A stretch of DNA of 64,000 nt from Agrocybe praecox (lineage: Eukaryota > Basidiomycota > Agaricomycetes > Agaricales > Agrocybaceae), in the NCBI GenBank assembly GCA_964017145.1, contig OZ024846.1, forward strand, positions 248,001-312,000. The letters are read 5' to 3'. The notes under the pieces are model-generated. The model worked only from the letters and a program-made list of their open reading frames with translations, had not been told where the DNA came from and did not search any database. This document shows positions 1 to 11,108 of the stretch, piece after piece. Numbering within the stretch: position 1 is the stretch's first letter; each line of letters starts with the position of its first letter. The translations under genes were made by a program, and so were the position numbers.

Positions 1-16
1 GGGAGTTTGATCCTTG

Positions 17-839
17 TAACACCTCGGGGAATTCAACTTTTGAGGTCACACCAAAATTTCCTAAAAAACATAAGTTTAGTGCAAAATTTAGGACCCACGG
101 AAAACATATGTGAAATTGAAAGTTTAGCAATAAACCAAAGGTCCACCAAAATTAGAAATTTTATTTGTAATTTTGTACCACACCAAAACCTGAATGATAT
201 TATTGTTTCCGGTGGGAACAAAAATCGAGATAAATACGGAGATTTTGGATCTCGTGAAAGAAAGACAGAAACATGTAATATCAACGTGATGCAAGGCTCC
301 TACAGAACTTTAATATTTTTTCTCACTTTCTCGTAGTCCGAAATTTTGGCTATTGTGTTTATTTTGGGCACAATTGAAAATGTGACCGAAGCTCAGAGTT
401 TTTGATCGTCTGAAAACAATTAATTGAATAGGTTTTCATGGTTTCAGTCACGCTGATATCTCTCTTTTTAGCTATAGTTACGGACATGCCGAAAATTCGT
501 CTGATATTTGATGCATCCAATTGTTCGAAGTTATTGTTGAAAACATAAATTTTATTCCGGTTTTTGGAATGCATAGAGTCTATATTTTTGGACTACCTAG
601 AAATTAACTAAAACTTCTATTGTTTTTTGTAATTTTGGTCTAACTGAACATTCCATTTCGATTGAGGTTTACACGGTGACAAAAATTTTGAACAAATACT
701 TAGATTTTAATTAGAATACATGATGCCCTAAAATTTTGATTATCCTACATGATTTATAATCGGCTTAATTTATGAACCAAAACCAGGGTTTCTCGGAAGT
801 TTTGGGGTGACCTGAAAAGTTGAACTCCCCGGGGTGTAA
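17..839. mobile_element. Non-autonomous DNA transposon (MITE-like) with 45-bp terminal inverted repeats
   Basis: Bases 17-61 and 795-839 are inverted copies of each other over 45 bp with about six mismatches. Both share the core GTTCAACTTTT/ATTCAACTTTT, followed by AGGTCAC and CCAAAA. The AT-rich interior has no convincing coding region. Short variants of the terminal core, such as AGGTCCACCAAAATT near 140, recur inside, as subterminal repeats of DNA transposons often do. The element is about 823 bp. I could not define a target-site duplication, so the exact ends and the superfamily are open. Confidence 0.7.
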
Positions 840-1571
840 GTTGTTTGTTCCCGCACCTCGTGGTTTCGGCAACGCTGCAAGATTGAAAAGATGTTACTAT
901 GCTGGCCTTTACTTATCTAATCTAATCTTGGGCATGCCTCCGAAATTGGAATAAAGATCAGTGGCCAGTCAGTTGACGTTTCTCACCCGCTGCATAAGAC
1001 ATCACATTTTTCACAAAAGGTACGACCATAGCACCCATCTACAATTTACGTTTCAATGGTATCTGGGTATATATATATTATGCTCGGTTCGAATCTCGGT
1101 GCACCTCAGTTAGCTTACAACGTAAGCTCATAAGAGGGTCTATTTATAGATGTCGGGGCAAAAGGCAGTACGGTATCATGATGATAGAACTTCTTTTTGG
1201 CCTTCTTGACGTGGGTTCTCACACGTACAGAGCAATTCTCTCTGATACATAAACCTGAGCTACTAGTATTGGTGCTCAGACGAAAATCCCATCTCATGTC
1301 AATTCTGGCTGTCTTGAGTCTCTTGAAACTAGATCATTTTTGGTCGCTTTTAGCTTATTTCTCCATTTCAAAAAAGTTACCTAAAAAGATGAAAGGTTAC
1401 GCTATTTTATCATCATTTCAGCCCTAAATCTGTGCAATTTATTTCCTATTGTTTCACCAAGGAATCAACTTTTTGATTTCGGGCACCTAGGTTTCTTAAC
1501 TTGTTACTTTGACGCTTTTAGTCGCTTTTTTTGGGTTGCACAACCCCAAAAAAGTTAAATGTTAAACTTCT
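840..1571. other. Intergenic, no gene seen
   Basis: Between the inverted-repeat element and the DUF6533 duplication. It holds only short ORFs without coding character. A GGTTCGAATC string near 1084 resembles a tRNA T-loop, but the flanking stems do not pair. Confidence 0.6.
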
Positions 1572-1717
1572 GATGACGGCAGTATCCGGACGGGGTCAAA
1601 TTTATGGTTGTCAGTAAGACGGCATAGGTGCCGTGTGTTGTTAATCGAAAGACGGGACTGCAACCGTGACCCATTTAACACGGCCGGGCGCCGGTGTCAT
1701 AGTACTACCGTAGTGTA

Positions 1718-1915
1718 ATGCGAACGTCCCTGAATGTTTGCGTCCACTTAAAGCTGTCTAGAACGTTTTATGATGGCCAGCACACCTACGAGTTTGAAAG
1801 GCATCTTCGAACCCTTCTCTTCCCCCTTTCCTGCCAGTACTTTGAGCGGCACAGAGTTACCTTAGACCAGGATGGACATGATGAAGTCTGCTATGATCCA
1901 AAATTACTCGTGTAG
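1718..1915 (+). other. Overlapping upstream ORF, copy A (65 codons)
   Basis: An ATG-initiated 65-codon frame begins upstream of the DUF6533 start and overlaps exon 1 in a different frame. Its TAG stop overlaps the splice donor (GTG-TAG-TGAGT). The same ORF, with the same length and stop, is present in copies B and C. The peptide contains FYDGQHTYEFE followed by LRTLLFP, which loosely recalls the N-terminal fold of arrestin-like proteins. That resemblance is inference only. Confidence 0.45.
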
Positions 1916-3523
1916 TGAGTTGCCCCAAATATAGTATCAAAGAGAGTGGCCACCTCATTGTATATTCCACTCTATATCTTTAGTTTCAGCTCTTGTAATC
2001 CTCATCCAGGATTATTTTTATACATTTTCCGACGAGATATCGTATATCTGGAGGTATGGCACATATTTTACAATCAATTCAGATCATATATCCTCACGAA
2101 TCATTTCCTCTATGAACGTAGTCGGAGTCTGGGCCTGACCAAAGTCGTGTTTATCTTTGTTCGTTATTTTGGTCTCCTCTTTCAAATGTGCGTTTATCTC
2201 GATTCTCTACATTGAATATACACTCAATTTAATGTTCCTTGCTAGGGCAAACTGCGCCATTGCCCTTTTTCGCCAACACGGTGTACCATCATCCCCAGCA
2301 TTCTGTGAAAAATGGTTTGGCTTTCAGATGATAAGCTGCTGGACAATGATGGTGGCGAGTGAGATAGTACTCATGTGGAGAGGTGAGCAGTTCCACGCGT
2401 CATTTCAGAGTATCTATCAATTTGAACAATTTCTGCTTGGGATACAGTGTATGATATGTACGAGAGATCGAAAGCCATCAAGAACATTCTAATTACGGTC
2501 CTCGTGGTAGAAACCACAGCAATAGCCGTTGGTATTGCCCATGCAGTAGGATCTCTGGAATGTGATCCGCTGTGTAATGGCAACGCTGTTCCTCCTATGT
2601 CCGTTGGCCTTGGGTGAGCCGTGTAGAATAGCATGACTGATACCACCTGAATTTGACGGACGTCGATTGCTAGGTGTGGTGTAGTTTTTTGCCAAATGAT
2701 TGTATGGTCGTTGAGATTTGGGAAGAGCATCTCGTGTGCAAATGGAAGGGCGATTATGGATGCAGTTTCAAGCGATGGTACCTGGTTCTGGGTTGCTATA
2801 TGTGGTGAGACTCATGCTATGCGATTGATAAAAGAACTACTTGACAAGTTTTTCAGCTCTGTTGTTAGGAAGCGCTCCTACATCGTACCGTCATCAAGTC
2901 CTCCTCTCGCACATTGCGTTCTCGTGAGTACAAATCGGCTAACTGGTGTGCCGAGTTCTAATTTCCTATCCAAATAGATGGCCAATGACTCTGCTTTCAG
3001 TTGGGGTAATGCATTATTAGCCTAGCGCTCTGCTTAAGGGCACTCTCGACATTTACATGATGAGTGCTTATTGTTACTTCCGATACAGATCAGCCGTCTT
3101 TTAATCCAGCAAGAGAAACAGGGAGACAAAATCTTTGAAGAGTTCATGGAACGAGAGAGGCCTGAGTCTCACCGTCACAAGCCATTTATTCAGTCTCTTC
3201 TAGAAACATCCAGGCTTCCTGAAGCAGCGGAATCTGTGCCCAGCATAAAGGACCAACCACCACCAGCTCAAACCTCTACTCGTTTTACAGACCCCCAAAG
3301 AAAGATGTTAGATACTACCCTTACACCTTCGTTCTACCATGAGCCAACCACACCCGAGAGTACGATAAACTATTCTCCGCGCTCGACAAGAATCTCGGAG
3401 CTAACTTCAGGGTCCGAACAACATAGTAGCATAGAATATAGTGATATCGAGGTGGGAAGCACGCATCGTTGTTCGAGCATCGAATCCTTAGATGAATTCC
3501 GCAATACCTGGAATGAGTCGTGA
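1872..3523 (+). CDS. DUF6533 seven-helix membrane protein, copy A
   Basis: A DUF6533 family protein: fungal, multi-pass, probably plasma-membrane, function unknown. Exons: 1872-1914, 1990-2053, 2122-2187, 2246-2382, 2448-2613, 2674-2804, 2857-2923, 2978-3005, 3089-3523; 378 residues. Family marks are D-Y-x-Y-T-F-S-D-E-I-S-Y-I-W after helix 1, V-Y-D-M-Y-E-R-S-K (the usual RVYALYxRS position), S-D-G-T-W-F-W-V, and S-R-L-L-I-Q-Q before a Ser/Pro-rich tail of about 145 residues. The ATG at 1770, used by copies B and C, is followed here by an in-frame TAG at 1863-1865 where the sisters have TGG. I therefore start at the next in-frame ATG. If the upstream start is required, this copy is a pseudogene; every other exon is open. 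Confidence 0.7.
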
Positions 3524-3760
3524 ATTTTGTTTCTAGTTGTATATAGTTGCTAGAATAGATGATCGATTTTTCTCCACAAAACAGTCACTGCCATTGACTG
3601 ATCCGAGTAGACAGTCCCATAGGTACCTCTCACATCTTTGCGGACTAATTGAAATTCGAAGGTGCAGGGATAATAACGACAAGAGCGCCCACTGGACGTC
3701 AACCGGGAGCGCCAAGTTCGCGTTGGGAATCAACCAAACCCTGCCACGCTGACATACTAT
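3524..3760. other. 3' flank of DUF6533 copy A
   Basis: Non-coding sequence closely similar to the 3' flanks of copies B and C, including GACAAGAGCGCCCACTGGACG. It ends at CATACTAT, where the sister copies continue directly into TTAATAAATGGG-like sequence. Confidence 0.6.
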
Positions 3761-4353
3761 GACCTTGCTGTGAAACAGAAAGGTACCCCCCTGCAACCCC
3801 CCTGTCATAATTATGTAACAATCACGATAGTTTTAGCACAATATTTGACTACTCCCCCTGGACCACGCAAAAGTCTTTTAGTGGAAGGCGCAAAGAAATG
3901 ATGGGTTACGACGCGCTCTTTGATACAATGTTTGGCTACACTTTCTTGTTTATACAACCATTTTAAGCAAAGTCAGCCCAAAGGCTCTTATTCTATTACT
4001 TACTTAGTCTCTCCCTCTCTATTTCGCGTCATTTCCATTTAGTTTCCATTTACCTACCATTTATTTAAGAGTTCAATGCCCTATATTCAATCGGGCCGCG
4101 AGAAGTCAACCGAAGGTTGGTGACGAGCGGCCACAAAAAACTAGCGTATAAAATGTACAGCCCAGCCAGGGCAAGTTGACAGATGCAAAACCTTCCAGGC
4201 AGTCAGTTGGCGGTCAGCTACCTTTTTTACGTATTGGAACTGTAAAAAAGTGTAATTATTATTTGCATAAAAACAATCTTAATTGAATATGTTGTTTTAG
4301 AGTTAAAACGCGGTAGCAGTCGCAGCAAGGCTTTGGTCGACTTTAGTCAGCCC
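3761..4353. mobile_element. About 593-bp insertion in the copy A 3' flank
   Basis: Copies B and C read straight through ATACTAT-T-ATAAATGGG, whereas copy A has about 593 bp between ACTAT and TATTAATAAATGGG. A TAT (or TA) is repeated on both sides and could be a short target duplication. I see no terminal inverted repeats and no coding sequence, so the element type is unknown. Confidence 0.45.
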
Positions 4354-4551
4354 TTTATTAATAAATGGGCACAAATCCTATCTAATCTTGGCTAAACCAC
4401 GGCTGCTGAAGACGGGAATGGGATTCACGGAAACATCCGCGCCGTACATGTGCGAAGGCACGAAAATAATAGTGCCGGACGACCGATTTATCCATCAATC
4501 TGAGATTTAAAAGCCTGCGGCAGCAGGGGCAAGCACAAATCTAGGTAACCA

Positions 4552-4796
4552 TCTATGGTAGAGAATATGTCGAGATATGTTGGATAATACATCATGTTGG
4601 TAGATAAATCATATAATTGGTAGGCATATCACAAACTTGGTAGGCACATCACATCAACATCACATACTGGGTAGACATATCACACCATTTGGTGGACAAT
4701 TCACGCAACTAGGTAGACATATCACTTAAGTTGGTATACATTTCAATTAGTTTAGTAGACAATTCAGTTAAGCTGGTAGACAATTACATTATTCAT
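4552..4796. repeat. Degenerate minisatellite, about 20-21 bp period
   Basis: Around ten diverged head-to-tail units carry a TTGGTAGACATATCACA-like core. Recognisable units include TTGGTAGGCATATCACA, GGGTAGACATATCACACC, TTGGTGGACAATTCACG, TAGGTAGACATATCACTT, TTAGTAGACAATTCAGTT and CTGGTAGACAATTACATT. Spacing is mostly 20-21 bp, with one longer unit near 4640. The array ends about 140 bp before an F-box gene start and may lie in its promoter. Confidence 0.7.
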
Positions 4797-4935
4797 CTAT
4801 ATCTATCAAAAACATTTTTTATACAATCCGGCAGCCATAGCAGGTCACCTGCTTCACCGGACTAATCACACGCGCAAACAATGTGTAGTAAGAACTTGAT
4901 ACGAATATGATTTCAAATGCACAGAAAATACGATC

Positions 4936-6549
4936 ATGGCAGCCATCCACAATTTACATGTCGATATTCTCTGGGATATATTCATGCTCAATGCAAATCT
5001 CGACGACATCTCAGCCAGCTTACATACGATGTACGAACCAGGTCAAGGTTCCCCTCGATATCGATATAGCCCTCTCACCATAACACGACGGACCTCACAA
5101 GTGTGTCGCTTATGGCGAAACTTTATCCTCGGCTCCTCTTCAATTTGGGGAAGGCTGATTCACTTGGACTTTCTTAGTCAGGTGAACAATGACTGGCGAA
5201 TGGAGGTTTTGAGTAGGTCGGGAAGCGCGCCATTGACAGTCAAAGGAGAGGTGATGGGGTACATTATAGAGGACTTTTTCTTCTTCCTACTCGAGAATGA
5301 ATGGCATAGGATCAAGTGGCTCGACGTGCGGATGAATAACGACTACGAGTTTGAAGACGACGCCTGGGATGTGCTACATTGCCCCAACCCAACAGTCGAG
5401 TATTTCAACCTTCGTTATTACTCCAATGAGATACGTATTCAAGGCAGCTCGAAAATGAATTTGTTCGACGACAACGCTCCTTCATTACGAGCTTTTCATT
5501 CAACTAGCGTCAAATTCAGTCTTACGGCACCTTGGATTACCCAACTCCGCCATATCACGCTGTCATCCTTTTTATCATTGCGCGATATAGTCCTTGCCCT
5601 TAAGGACATGCCTCTCCTCGAATCTTTACAGATTGACTTTTACGGAGCTAATGCCAATAATAATGGCTTGCCGTATCCACCGCCACGCATTATCCTTCGT
5701 CGCCTACAGATGTTCACAGTGACAGGTCGTCTTGAGATGATGCTCCCATTCCTGGACTGCATAACTCATGTGGCACCAGGCTGTGGCCTATCGCTCAAAT
5801 TATCCAGTAACTCCATAAACACCATTGACATTATCAAGAAGAGTGATTGCCAGCGTATCTTTGCTTACTTTTCCAAATCATATTTCAGCAATCATAACCC
5901 TCGTGCTATCTCGATACATATAGACGGCCCACCTTCAGAATCCTTTATTTTCTCTGACCGCCTAGATGCTGTGCGCCTACCCTCATCACCAAGTTATAAA
6001 GTCGCAATAACGACAACGGAGTCGATAGTACTGTGTGTGCCATATCTGGCCGGGACGGTCCTAGCCCACCCAATGGATGCCATTTTGTCTCTCGAGCTTA
6101 CGCTCCCATCTTGCAGTACCTTCCCCGATGGTAAATTCGATGCGGACCTGGCCAACGTGCTGCGTAGTTTCACCTTTCTGACAACGCTTGAAATCAAAGA
6201 TATGACTACACTCGGCACTTTAGTCCAAATACATCAAACCGTGCCTCTCTTTCCATCCCTTCGTAGGTTAATGTTGGTCGTTCAAGAAAAACTGGACGCC
6301 CAACTTATGCAACGTTACCTCACCGTGCGGAAGAAGACCATGGGAGTGCTCGTGGAGTGCCTTGATCTAACATTTACCAGTCCACACTACTTTGGCGACT
6401 TAAAAGGACTGGTAACCTTCACTGGATTGAAAATTATATGGTCCGATGAACATAGTCCAGTAAAAAATCCGGTGGTCGAGTACATATGTGGGCATGTTAC
6501 TCCTTCAGTACTGGACTTTAGCCGCTATCCGCCCAAACCAATTTGGTGA
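4936..6549 (+). CDS. F-box protein, single exon
   Basis: A 537-residue intronless ORF. The N-terminus has an F-box-like layout: L-H-V-D-I-L-W-D-I-F near residues 7-16, then V-C-R-L-W-R-N-F and S-S-I-W-G at about 57-72. The remainder carries irregular Leu-rich segments of the kind seen in Agaricomycete F-box/LRR proteins. Such proteins act as substrate receptors of SCF ubiquitin ligases by binding Skp1; the target here is unknown. The start is the first ATG of an ORF that stays open for its full length. The family is greatly expanded in mushrooms, and two more members lie at 9648 and 51597. Confidence 0.8.
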   Translation: MAAIHNLHVDILWDIFMLNANLDDISASLHTMYEPGQGSPRYRYSPLTITRRTSQVCRLWRNFILGSSSIWGRLIHLDFLSQVNNDWRMEVLSRSGSAPLTVKGEVMGYIIEDFFFFLLENEWHRIKWLDVRMNNDYEFEDDAWDVLHCPNPTVEYFNLRYYSNEIRIQGSSKMNLFDDNAPSLRAFHSTSVKFSLTAPWITQLRHITLSSFLSLRDIVLALKDMPLLESLQIDFYGANANNNGLPYPPPRIILRRLQMFTVTGRLEMMLPFLDCITHVAPGCGLSLKLSSNSINTIDIIKKSDCQRIFAYFSKSYFSNHNPRAISIHIDGPPSESFIFSDRLDAVRLPSSPSYKVAITTTESIVLCVPYLAGTVLAHPMDAILSLELTLPSCSTFPDGKFDADLANVLRSFTFLTTLEIKDMTTLGTLVQIHQTVPLFPSLRRLMLVVQEKLDAQLMQRYLTVRKKTMGVLVECLDLTFTSPHYFGDLKGLVTFTGLKIIWSDEHSPVKNPVVEYICGHVTPSVLDFSRYPPKPIW

Positions 6550-7331
6550 CTGATTCTTCCATGACATTGACGTGCAACTTCGAGTCTACTCCTGGTGACC
6601 TCCTTATACTATATATATTTCTGCATTTCCTCTCTGTACATTTCTACTAGGGAACCGCTGCCGCAACGTACATTTTCAGATTTCAACTAGTTATACTTAC
6701 TCTGTTATACTTATTAGTACTAATCGCCGAAGCAACCGATTCAGTGTGGAAATCCACCTTTGGACAGTTGGATACATCTGACAGTTATTTTGCTGCTCTG
6801 AAATGGAAAACGAACCGTCATAGAACCACCACAGCAAATAACGAGTAGAAAATCAACTAAATAAATTGCGTATAAAGATTACTAAATCGAGGGTACCGAC
6901 GATCGATGGTCGATGACGACGCGGCACGGATATCACCGAAATTAACAGACCTGGCCAGCATGATCAAATTTTCTCGACTTCCGTCTCTGAATCACTGATG
7001 TTCAGCGTTGCAACGCTGAGATCTCACAGAGAAAAAATGTAAGTGAAAACATCTGATAGGTACACAACAAATACTGAGCTGTCGATATTTGCAGGAAACT
7101 AGGTGCAAGATTTCGTTTACGGCGGGCCTACTGTCATTGTCATAAAAGCACCCCAACTTGAATTCAGCAACGGCGGATGCATGAGGAAACCCACTATTTC
7201 TTGTTTAAACATATCGTACTATCGATATGCGGCGACACTAGTTGACATTGATACTATAAATCGTCGACCATGGGCATTCCTACCACGACCCCCAGCTCCG
7301 TTCTCTGTCCATTTTATCCGCACGAACCAAG
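6550..7331. other. Intergenic, no gene seen
   Basis: Between the F-box gene and the acyltransferase. ORFs here are short and show no family features. It presumably holds the 3' end of one gene and the promoter of the next. Confidence 0.6.
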
Positions 7332-9232
7332 ATGATTCCAGGTCTCGAGTTCGCGCCAAGGAATTTGGAGGATAAATCCGTGTACGAGCGTCGTCTGCAT
7401 GGGAACGAAAGGATGACCGCTGCAATCGCGTGAGTTGCACTACGCCCTTACAAATAAATGTATCCAGGCGTTGAGATAGTCGTCTCAGAGAACATGCTGA
7501 TGGATTTGGACATATATATGTCGGGTCTCATGTTGTATTCAAGACTTCTATTCATCGAAGGGATCTTCTTCGAGCAATGGAGAATGCATGGATACGTACT
7601 CGGTTCGCTGCACCTTGGATTGCCGCCAGAACTTCATCCCTGGAGGGAGTCCCAGGCGCGGAACCTAATTCATGGGCACAATCTTACGATACTGGAGCAT
7701 GCGCAGCAAGACGATGGTCAGAGGAGATTGTCATCTGGAGAGACGAGTTGCTGCCACTTGTAGAATGGGAAGAGAATCTGAAGAACATATTCTGGAAACC
7801 GAGCTCTGGGCAGTTTGGAATGGAGTGCCACCTAGCCAAGTCTCCTTCTGATGCGTATGGGTATTACATTATGTATGTACGTCTCTTAAGATCGTTATCC
7901 TGGTCCTTTTGCGCTTATCAGCCATAATGCATTGCATAGGTTTTCTATTGCCCACTGGCTCGCAGATGGGAGGGGGATTCTAGCGTCTATTGATCTGTTT
8001 TTCAAACACCTACAGGCTGAAGTCAGAGGCAAGCATGTACCTAGTATCAATGATCTTCCCTGGGGACAGGAGATTTCAAGACTCTCACCTGCCGTGATAA
8101 AAGCATTGGACCTGTCTTTGACGAACAAATATCCGCCGCAACCAGCACCGCTACCAACACCCGCCCATGTTCCGGTACGTAATACTTTGTTGCATAAACA
8201 GATAAGCCCCTGAATATCAAGTTATCTTTAGATTTCATTCATGCGCCCTTTGACCGAAAAGACGGATTACGCAGGACGACCCTCGAGGAAAGCCAGCATA
8301 AGTCTTTCCCAGTCAGACACGACAGCTTTCCACGAACTTTGCAAAAAGCACAAGGTCAACATAACTGCAGTCCTAAACTCCATACATATCATAGCGGATG
8401 TGAGGACGGCTCTACGCGTCTCTGCCGACTCTGCCAAGTTCGAGGACGTCCTGAGGGCGTTTGAAGACTCGGAAGTGTACCCGGTGTATACCAATGTGGC
8501 GGATAGGGTGAGCTCACCTCTCCCTTTATTTCCGACTTTACCTGATTTCCTCCAGCGTAACCTTCTATCCAAGCGCATTCCTGCCGTGACTGCTCCCGCA
8601 GGCTTTGGTAGTGTCGTAAACGACAACTTTGCCACGTTCCATGACATGAACCATGTCCGGAACTGCATAAATGTATCGTTGCACACGAAAGCGATATACT
8701 CGTCGTTAACGAAGAAGCATTTCTGGGATGGATTAGCCGCAGAGACGCAGCAGTTCATGAGAACAAATGCACAGGTTTGAAACACTAGTCTTCGTCATCT
8801 TCATCACCATCATATACTAAAGCATTTTTCTTTTAGTCAAATCCCGATTTATTCTTCTTATCCGAATCCGGAGTCGAGGCCGCCGTAGCTTCCTTCAACG
8901 CAGCGATGGCGACTATCCCTGGAATAATGTGTTCTTCTGTTGGGAACATGGCTGCACTGAAGCTGTTCGATCCCTTCCGTCCAGCTGCGGCGCTCGCGGA
9001 CCTTAACTCACCGTTCTGTATAGCACAAATGGACTTTGCAGTGCGCGCAAGCGGGGTAACTGCTGTCGTGGCTATGATGTGGGAGTATGATGGCCGCCTC
9101 GAGATCCATCTTCAGGGATCACCGCGATGGCACTCTGATGACGCTTGGGGAATCTTTGCATCGGAGGTTAAAGATGCCATCGCTCAACTGTTAAAGGAAA
9201 GAGAAGATGGTCAAACTCTGGCTAGGTTATGA
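7332..9232 (+). CDS. CoA-dependent acyltransferase superfamily protein (BAHD/condensation-like)
   Basis: Exons: 7332-7429, 7480-7872, 7940-8174, 8232-8774, 8837-9232; 554 residues. The active-site motif HxxxDG is present as H-W-L-A-D-G at about residues 169-174, followed by R-G-I-L as in fungal alcohol or secondary-metabolite acyltransferases. The His would be the general base that transfers an acyl group from CoA to an alcohol or amine. I placed the first intron acceptor at GATAG (7479), because the nearer CCAG would give a 38-nt intron and an immediate stop. The last intron has a weak donor (GTTTGA). No biosynthetic partner genes adjoin it, since both neighbours are F-box genes, so the substrate cannot be inferred. 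Confidence 0.75.
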
Positions 9233-9647
9233 AGAGTTCTTGTTTTTAAATTTTATTTAATAAATTTCTTTACTTCTCATCCTTGGCACCCCCTCTTGGA
9301 GAAATGTCTGGCCCAATCATCGCCTTTAATAGATGACACTATTCATGGACTTAACAAGGCTTGTCCATCAGAATCATGGGCGGCAAAGTCCAACCGTCCA
9401 GCCGTCGTAATCGTACTTCGTACTCGTCCTAGTCATCAGATTCAATGAATAATGATAAAAATATCTGAATTAAATGATGAGTCGCATAGATGCCGGTTCC
9501 GTATGACTGCTTACTTGTCCTTCCTATTTTTACGACGTTTCATACTCGTCCTTAAATACCTCAGTCACAGAACAATGGTCTGTCCTACCTTTCACCCCCC
9601 CATATATACGAACCACTGACGACAATTTCTCCAACATAACTATCTCA
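9233..9647. other. Intergenic, no gene seen
   Basis: About 415 bp between the acyltransferase stop and the next F-box gene. There are no ORFs of note. A CT-rich stretch directly precedes the next start codon. Confidence 0.6.
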
Positions 9648-11108
9648 ATGTCATCTCACAGGCACTCTCCACTTCAGATACACGATGTCCCCGTCGAATT
9701 GCTTCGAGAAATATTCCTGCAATGCATCCCAGCCAACAGACCAAACACCCGCAGTAAAAGTGACTTTCAACTTCCTCTTACCAGAGTCTGTCGTTTCTGG
9801 CGTTCGGTCGCGATGTCTACTCCAGAGCTCTGGAGTTCGATGCATATCATCGTTCCTCAAGGTTGCCTATGCCCTCCTGGACATCATCTGGGTAAATCTA
9901 CCCAACTCAAGAGAGCGCACGCAAAAAACGTGGAAAACACGCGGCAACGGCTACACCGCATTCGGAACTACCCTTTCGATTTCGTTCTGCAAAATGTCGC
10001 GTCGTGTTTCAAAGGAGGCTTCCTCACCGCCCAGGACAACAGCACTCCCACAGCCCTTCTCCTCGACGCTTTAATACCACGTTCATCGCAATGGAGAAAC
10101 GTCTCCTTTCGTTTGGCACACGACTTCAAACGGGTACTGGATATCCCGTCTACCGAACTTCCGCTGCTCGAGTCATTGGAAGTTTCGGTTTCGAACAGCT
10201 GGGATCCTATTGATCCCATGTTGTGGTCGAGCAGCACCCTTTTACAAGCACCGCGTTTACACTCCATCAAGCTGTCGGGGTCAATTCCTTGGGATCTATC
10301 AATTCTGCGAGTCGATTGGAAGAGAATCACCTGCTTCAGTCTTACAGACAAGACGGTAGTTTCTTTAACGAGCCTGTTGGGTGTTCTTATGGAATGCACC
10401 TCACTCGAGGAGCTTAACCTTCATGCTTCAATTACTGCTCCATTCTCCCAGGCGGACCCCACATTGGTCAAACTTGCAAACCTCAGAAGCCTATCTATCA
10501 CAGAGAACGCGACGTCGCTCGAAGTGTTATACAATGCCTTGATCGAGCTCGAGCTTCCATCTCTCCAATCACTCACATATAACCAACATCCGTATCAGAA
10601 ATTCATAAACCCACATTCTACACCTGCCATATGCAACTTAATATCCTCTGCACAGGATACGCTTCGCCACCTGACAGTTGACCCCCGTCTAATGACCAAG
10701 GCCGGATTAACGGAATGCCTCCGTCGCTGTCCCCAGATCACGTCCCTTTCGTTTACAGAAGCACCTCTAGATCTCTTTTACCCCAGCAAGCCACAAGGAG
10801 GGATGACCAAGATCCTCGATGACGAATTGCTCGACATGATCTCTGGGGACTACCTGTCCGACAAGCACACCCTACTCCCGAACCTCCAGAACTTTGAATG
10901 TTCCGTGCCTCCTAGCTTCTCCGACAGCAGGCTATTCTCGTTCATCGAAACGAGACAAGCTCCTCCAAAGGACGCGACTGTACTAGAGAAATTAAAGCGC
11001 GTTGCGGTGAACTTTTCGCGCGCCCAACAGCTTCCAGTAACTGAGCGCTTAGCGCACCTGATCGACGATGGTTTGAAGCTTACCCTATGCTACACCCTAG
11101 GTATCTAG
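9648..11108 (+). CDS. F-box protein, single exon
   Basis: A 486-residue intronless ORF. The N-terminal F-box reads [11 protein letters not shown] at about residues 14-24, then [11 protein letters not shown] and P-E-L-W-S-S-M. The rest has repeated Leu-rich strands (for example S-L-E-E-L-N-L and N-L-R-S-L-S-I) suggesting an LRR-like substrate-binding solenoid. The predicted role is an SCF ubiquitin-ligase receptor of unknown target. It is clearly distinct in sequence from the F-box gene at 4936, so this is not a recent tandem copy. Confidence 0.82.
   Translation: MSSHRHSPLQIHDVPVELLREIFLQCIPANRPNTRSKSDFQLPLTRVCRFWRSVAMSTPELWSSMHIIVPQGCLCPPGHHLGKSTQLKRAHAKNVENTRQRLHRIRNYPFDFVLQNVASCFKGGFLTAQDNSTPTALLLDALIPRSSQWRNVSFRLAHDFKRVLDIPSTELPLLESLEVSVSNSWDPIDPMLWSSSTLLQAPRLHSIKLSGSIPWDLSILRVDWKRITCFSLTDKTVVSLTSLLGVLMECTSLEELNLHASITAPFSQADPTLVKLANLRSLSITENATSLEVLYNALIELELPSLQSLTYNQHPYQKFINPHSTPAICNLISSAQDTLRHLTVDPRLMTKAGLTECLRRCPQITSLSFTEAPLDLFYPSKPQGGMTKILDDELLDMISGDYLSDKHTLLPNLQNFECSVPPSFSDSRLFSFIETRQAPPKDATVLEKLKRVAVNFSRAQQLPVTERLAHLIDDGLKLTLCYTLGI

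Larger units (their letters stand above)
1572..4460 (+). repeat. Segmental duplication, copy A (DUF6533 unit)
   Basis: This is the first of three same-strand copies of a 2.5-2.9 kb unit; the others are near 25556-28470 and 30516-33000. Similarity begins around GACGGCAGTATCCGGACGG upstream of the gene and runs through the whole DUF6533 gene. It continues into the 3' flank, ending near the shared CCGTACATGTGCGAAGG. Copy A lacks the extra upstream homology that B and C share, and its 3' flank is interrupted by about 593 bp of unrelated sequence. The boundaries come from eye alignment and are accurate to tens of bases. Confidence 0.8.

Noticed and set aside
1080..1110. tRNA-like T-loop (GGTTCGAATC)
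   Set aside because: The five bases on either side do not pair as a T-stem, and no acceptor stem or D-arm could be drawn around it.
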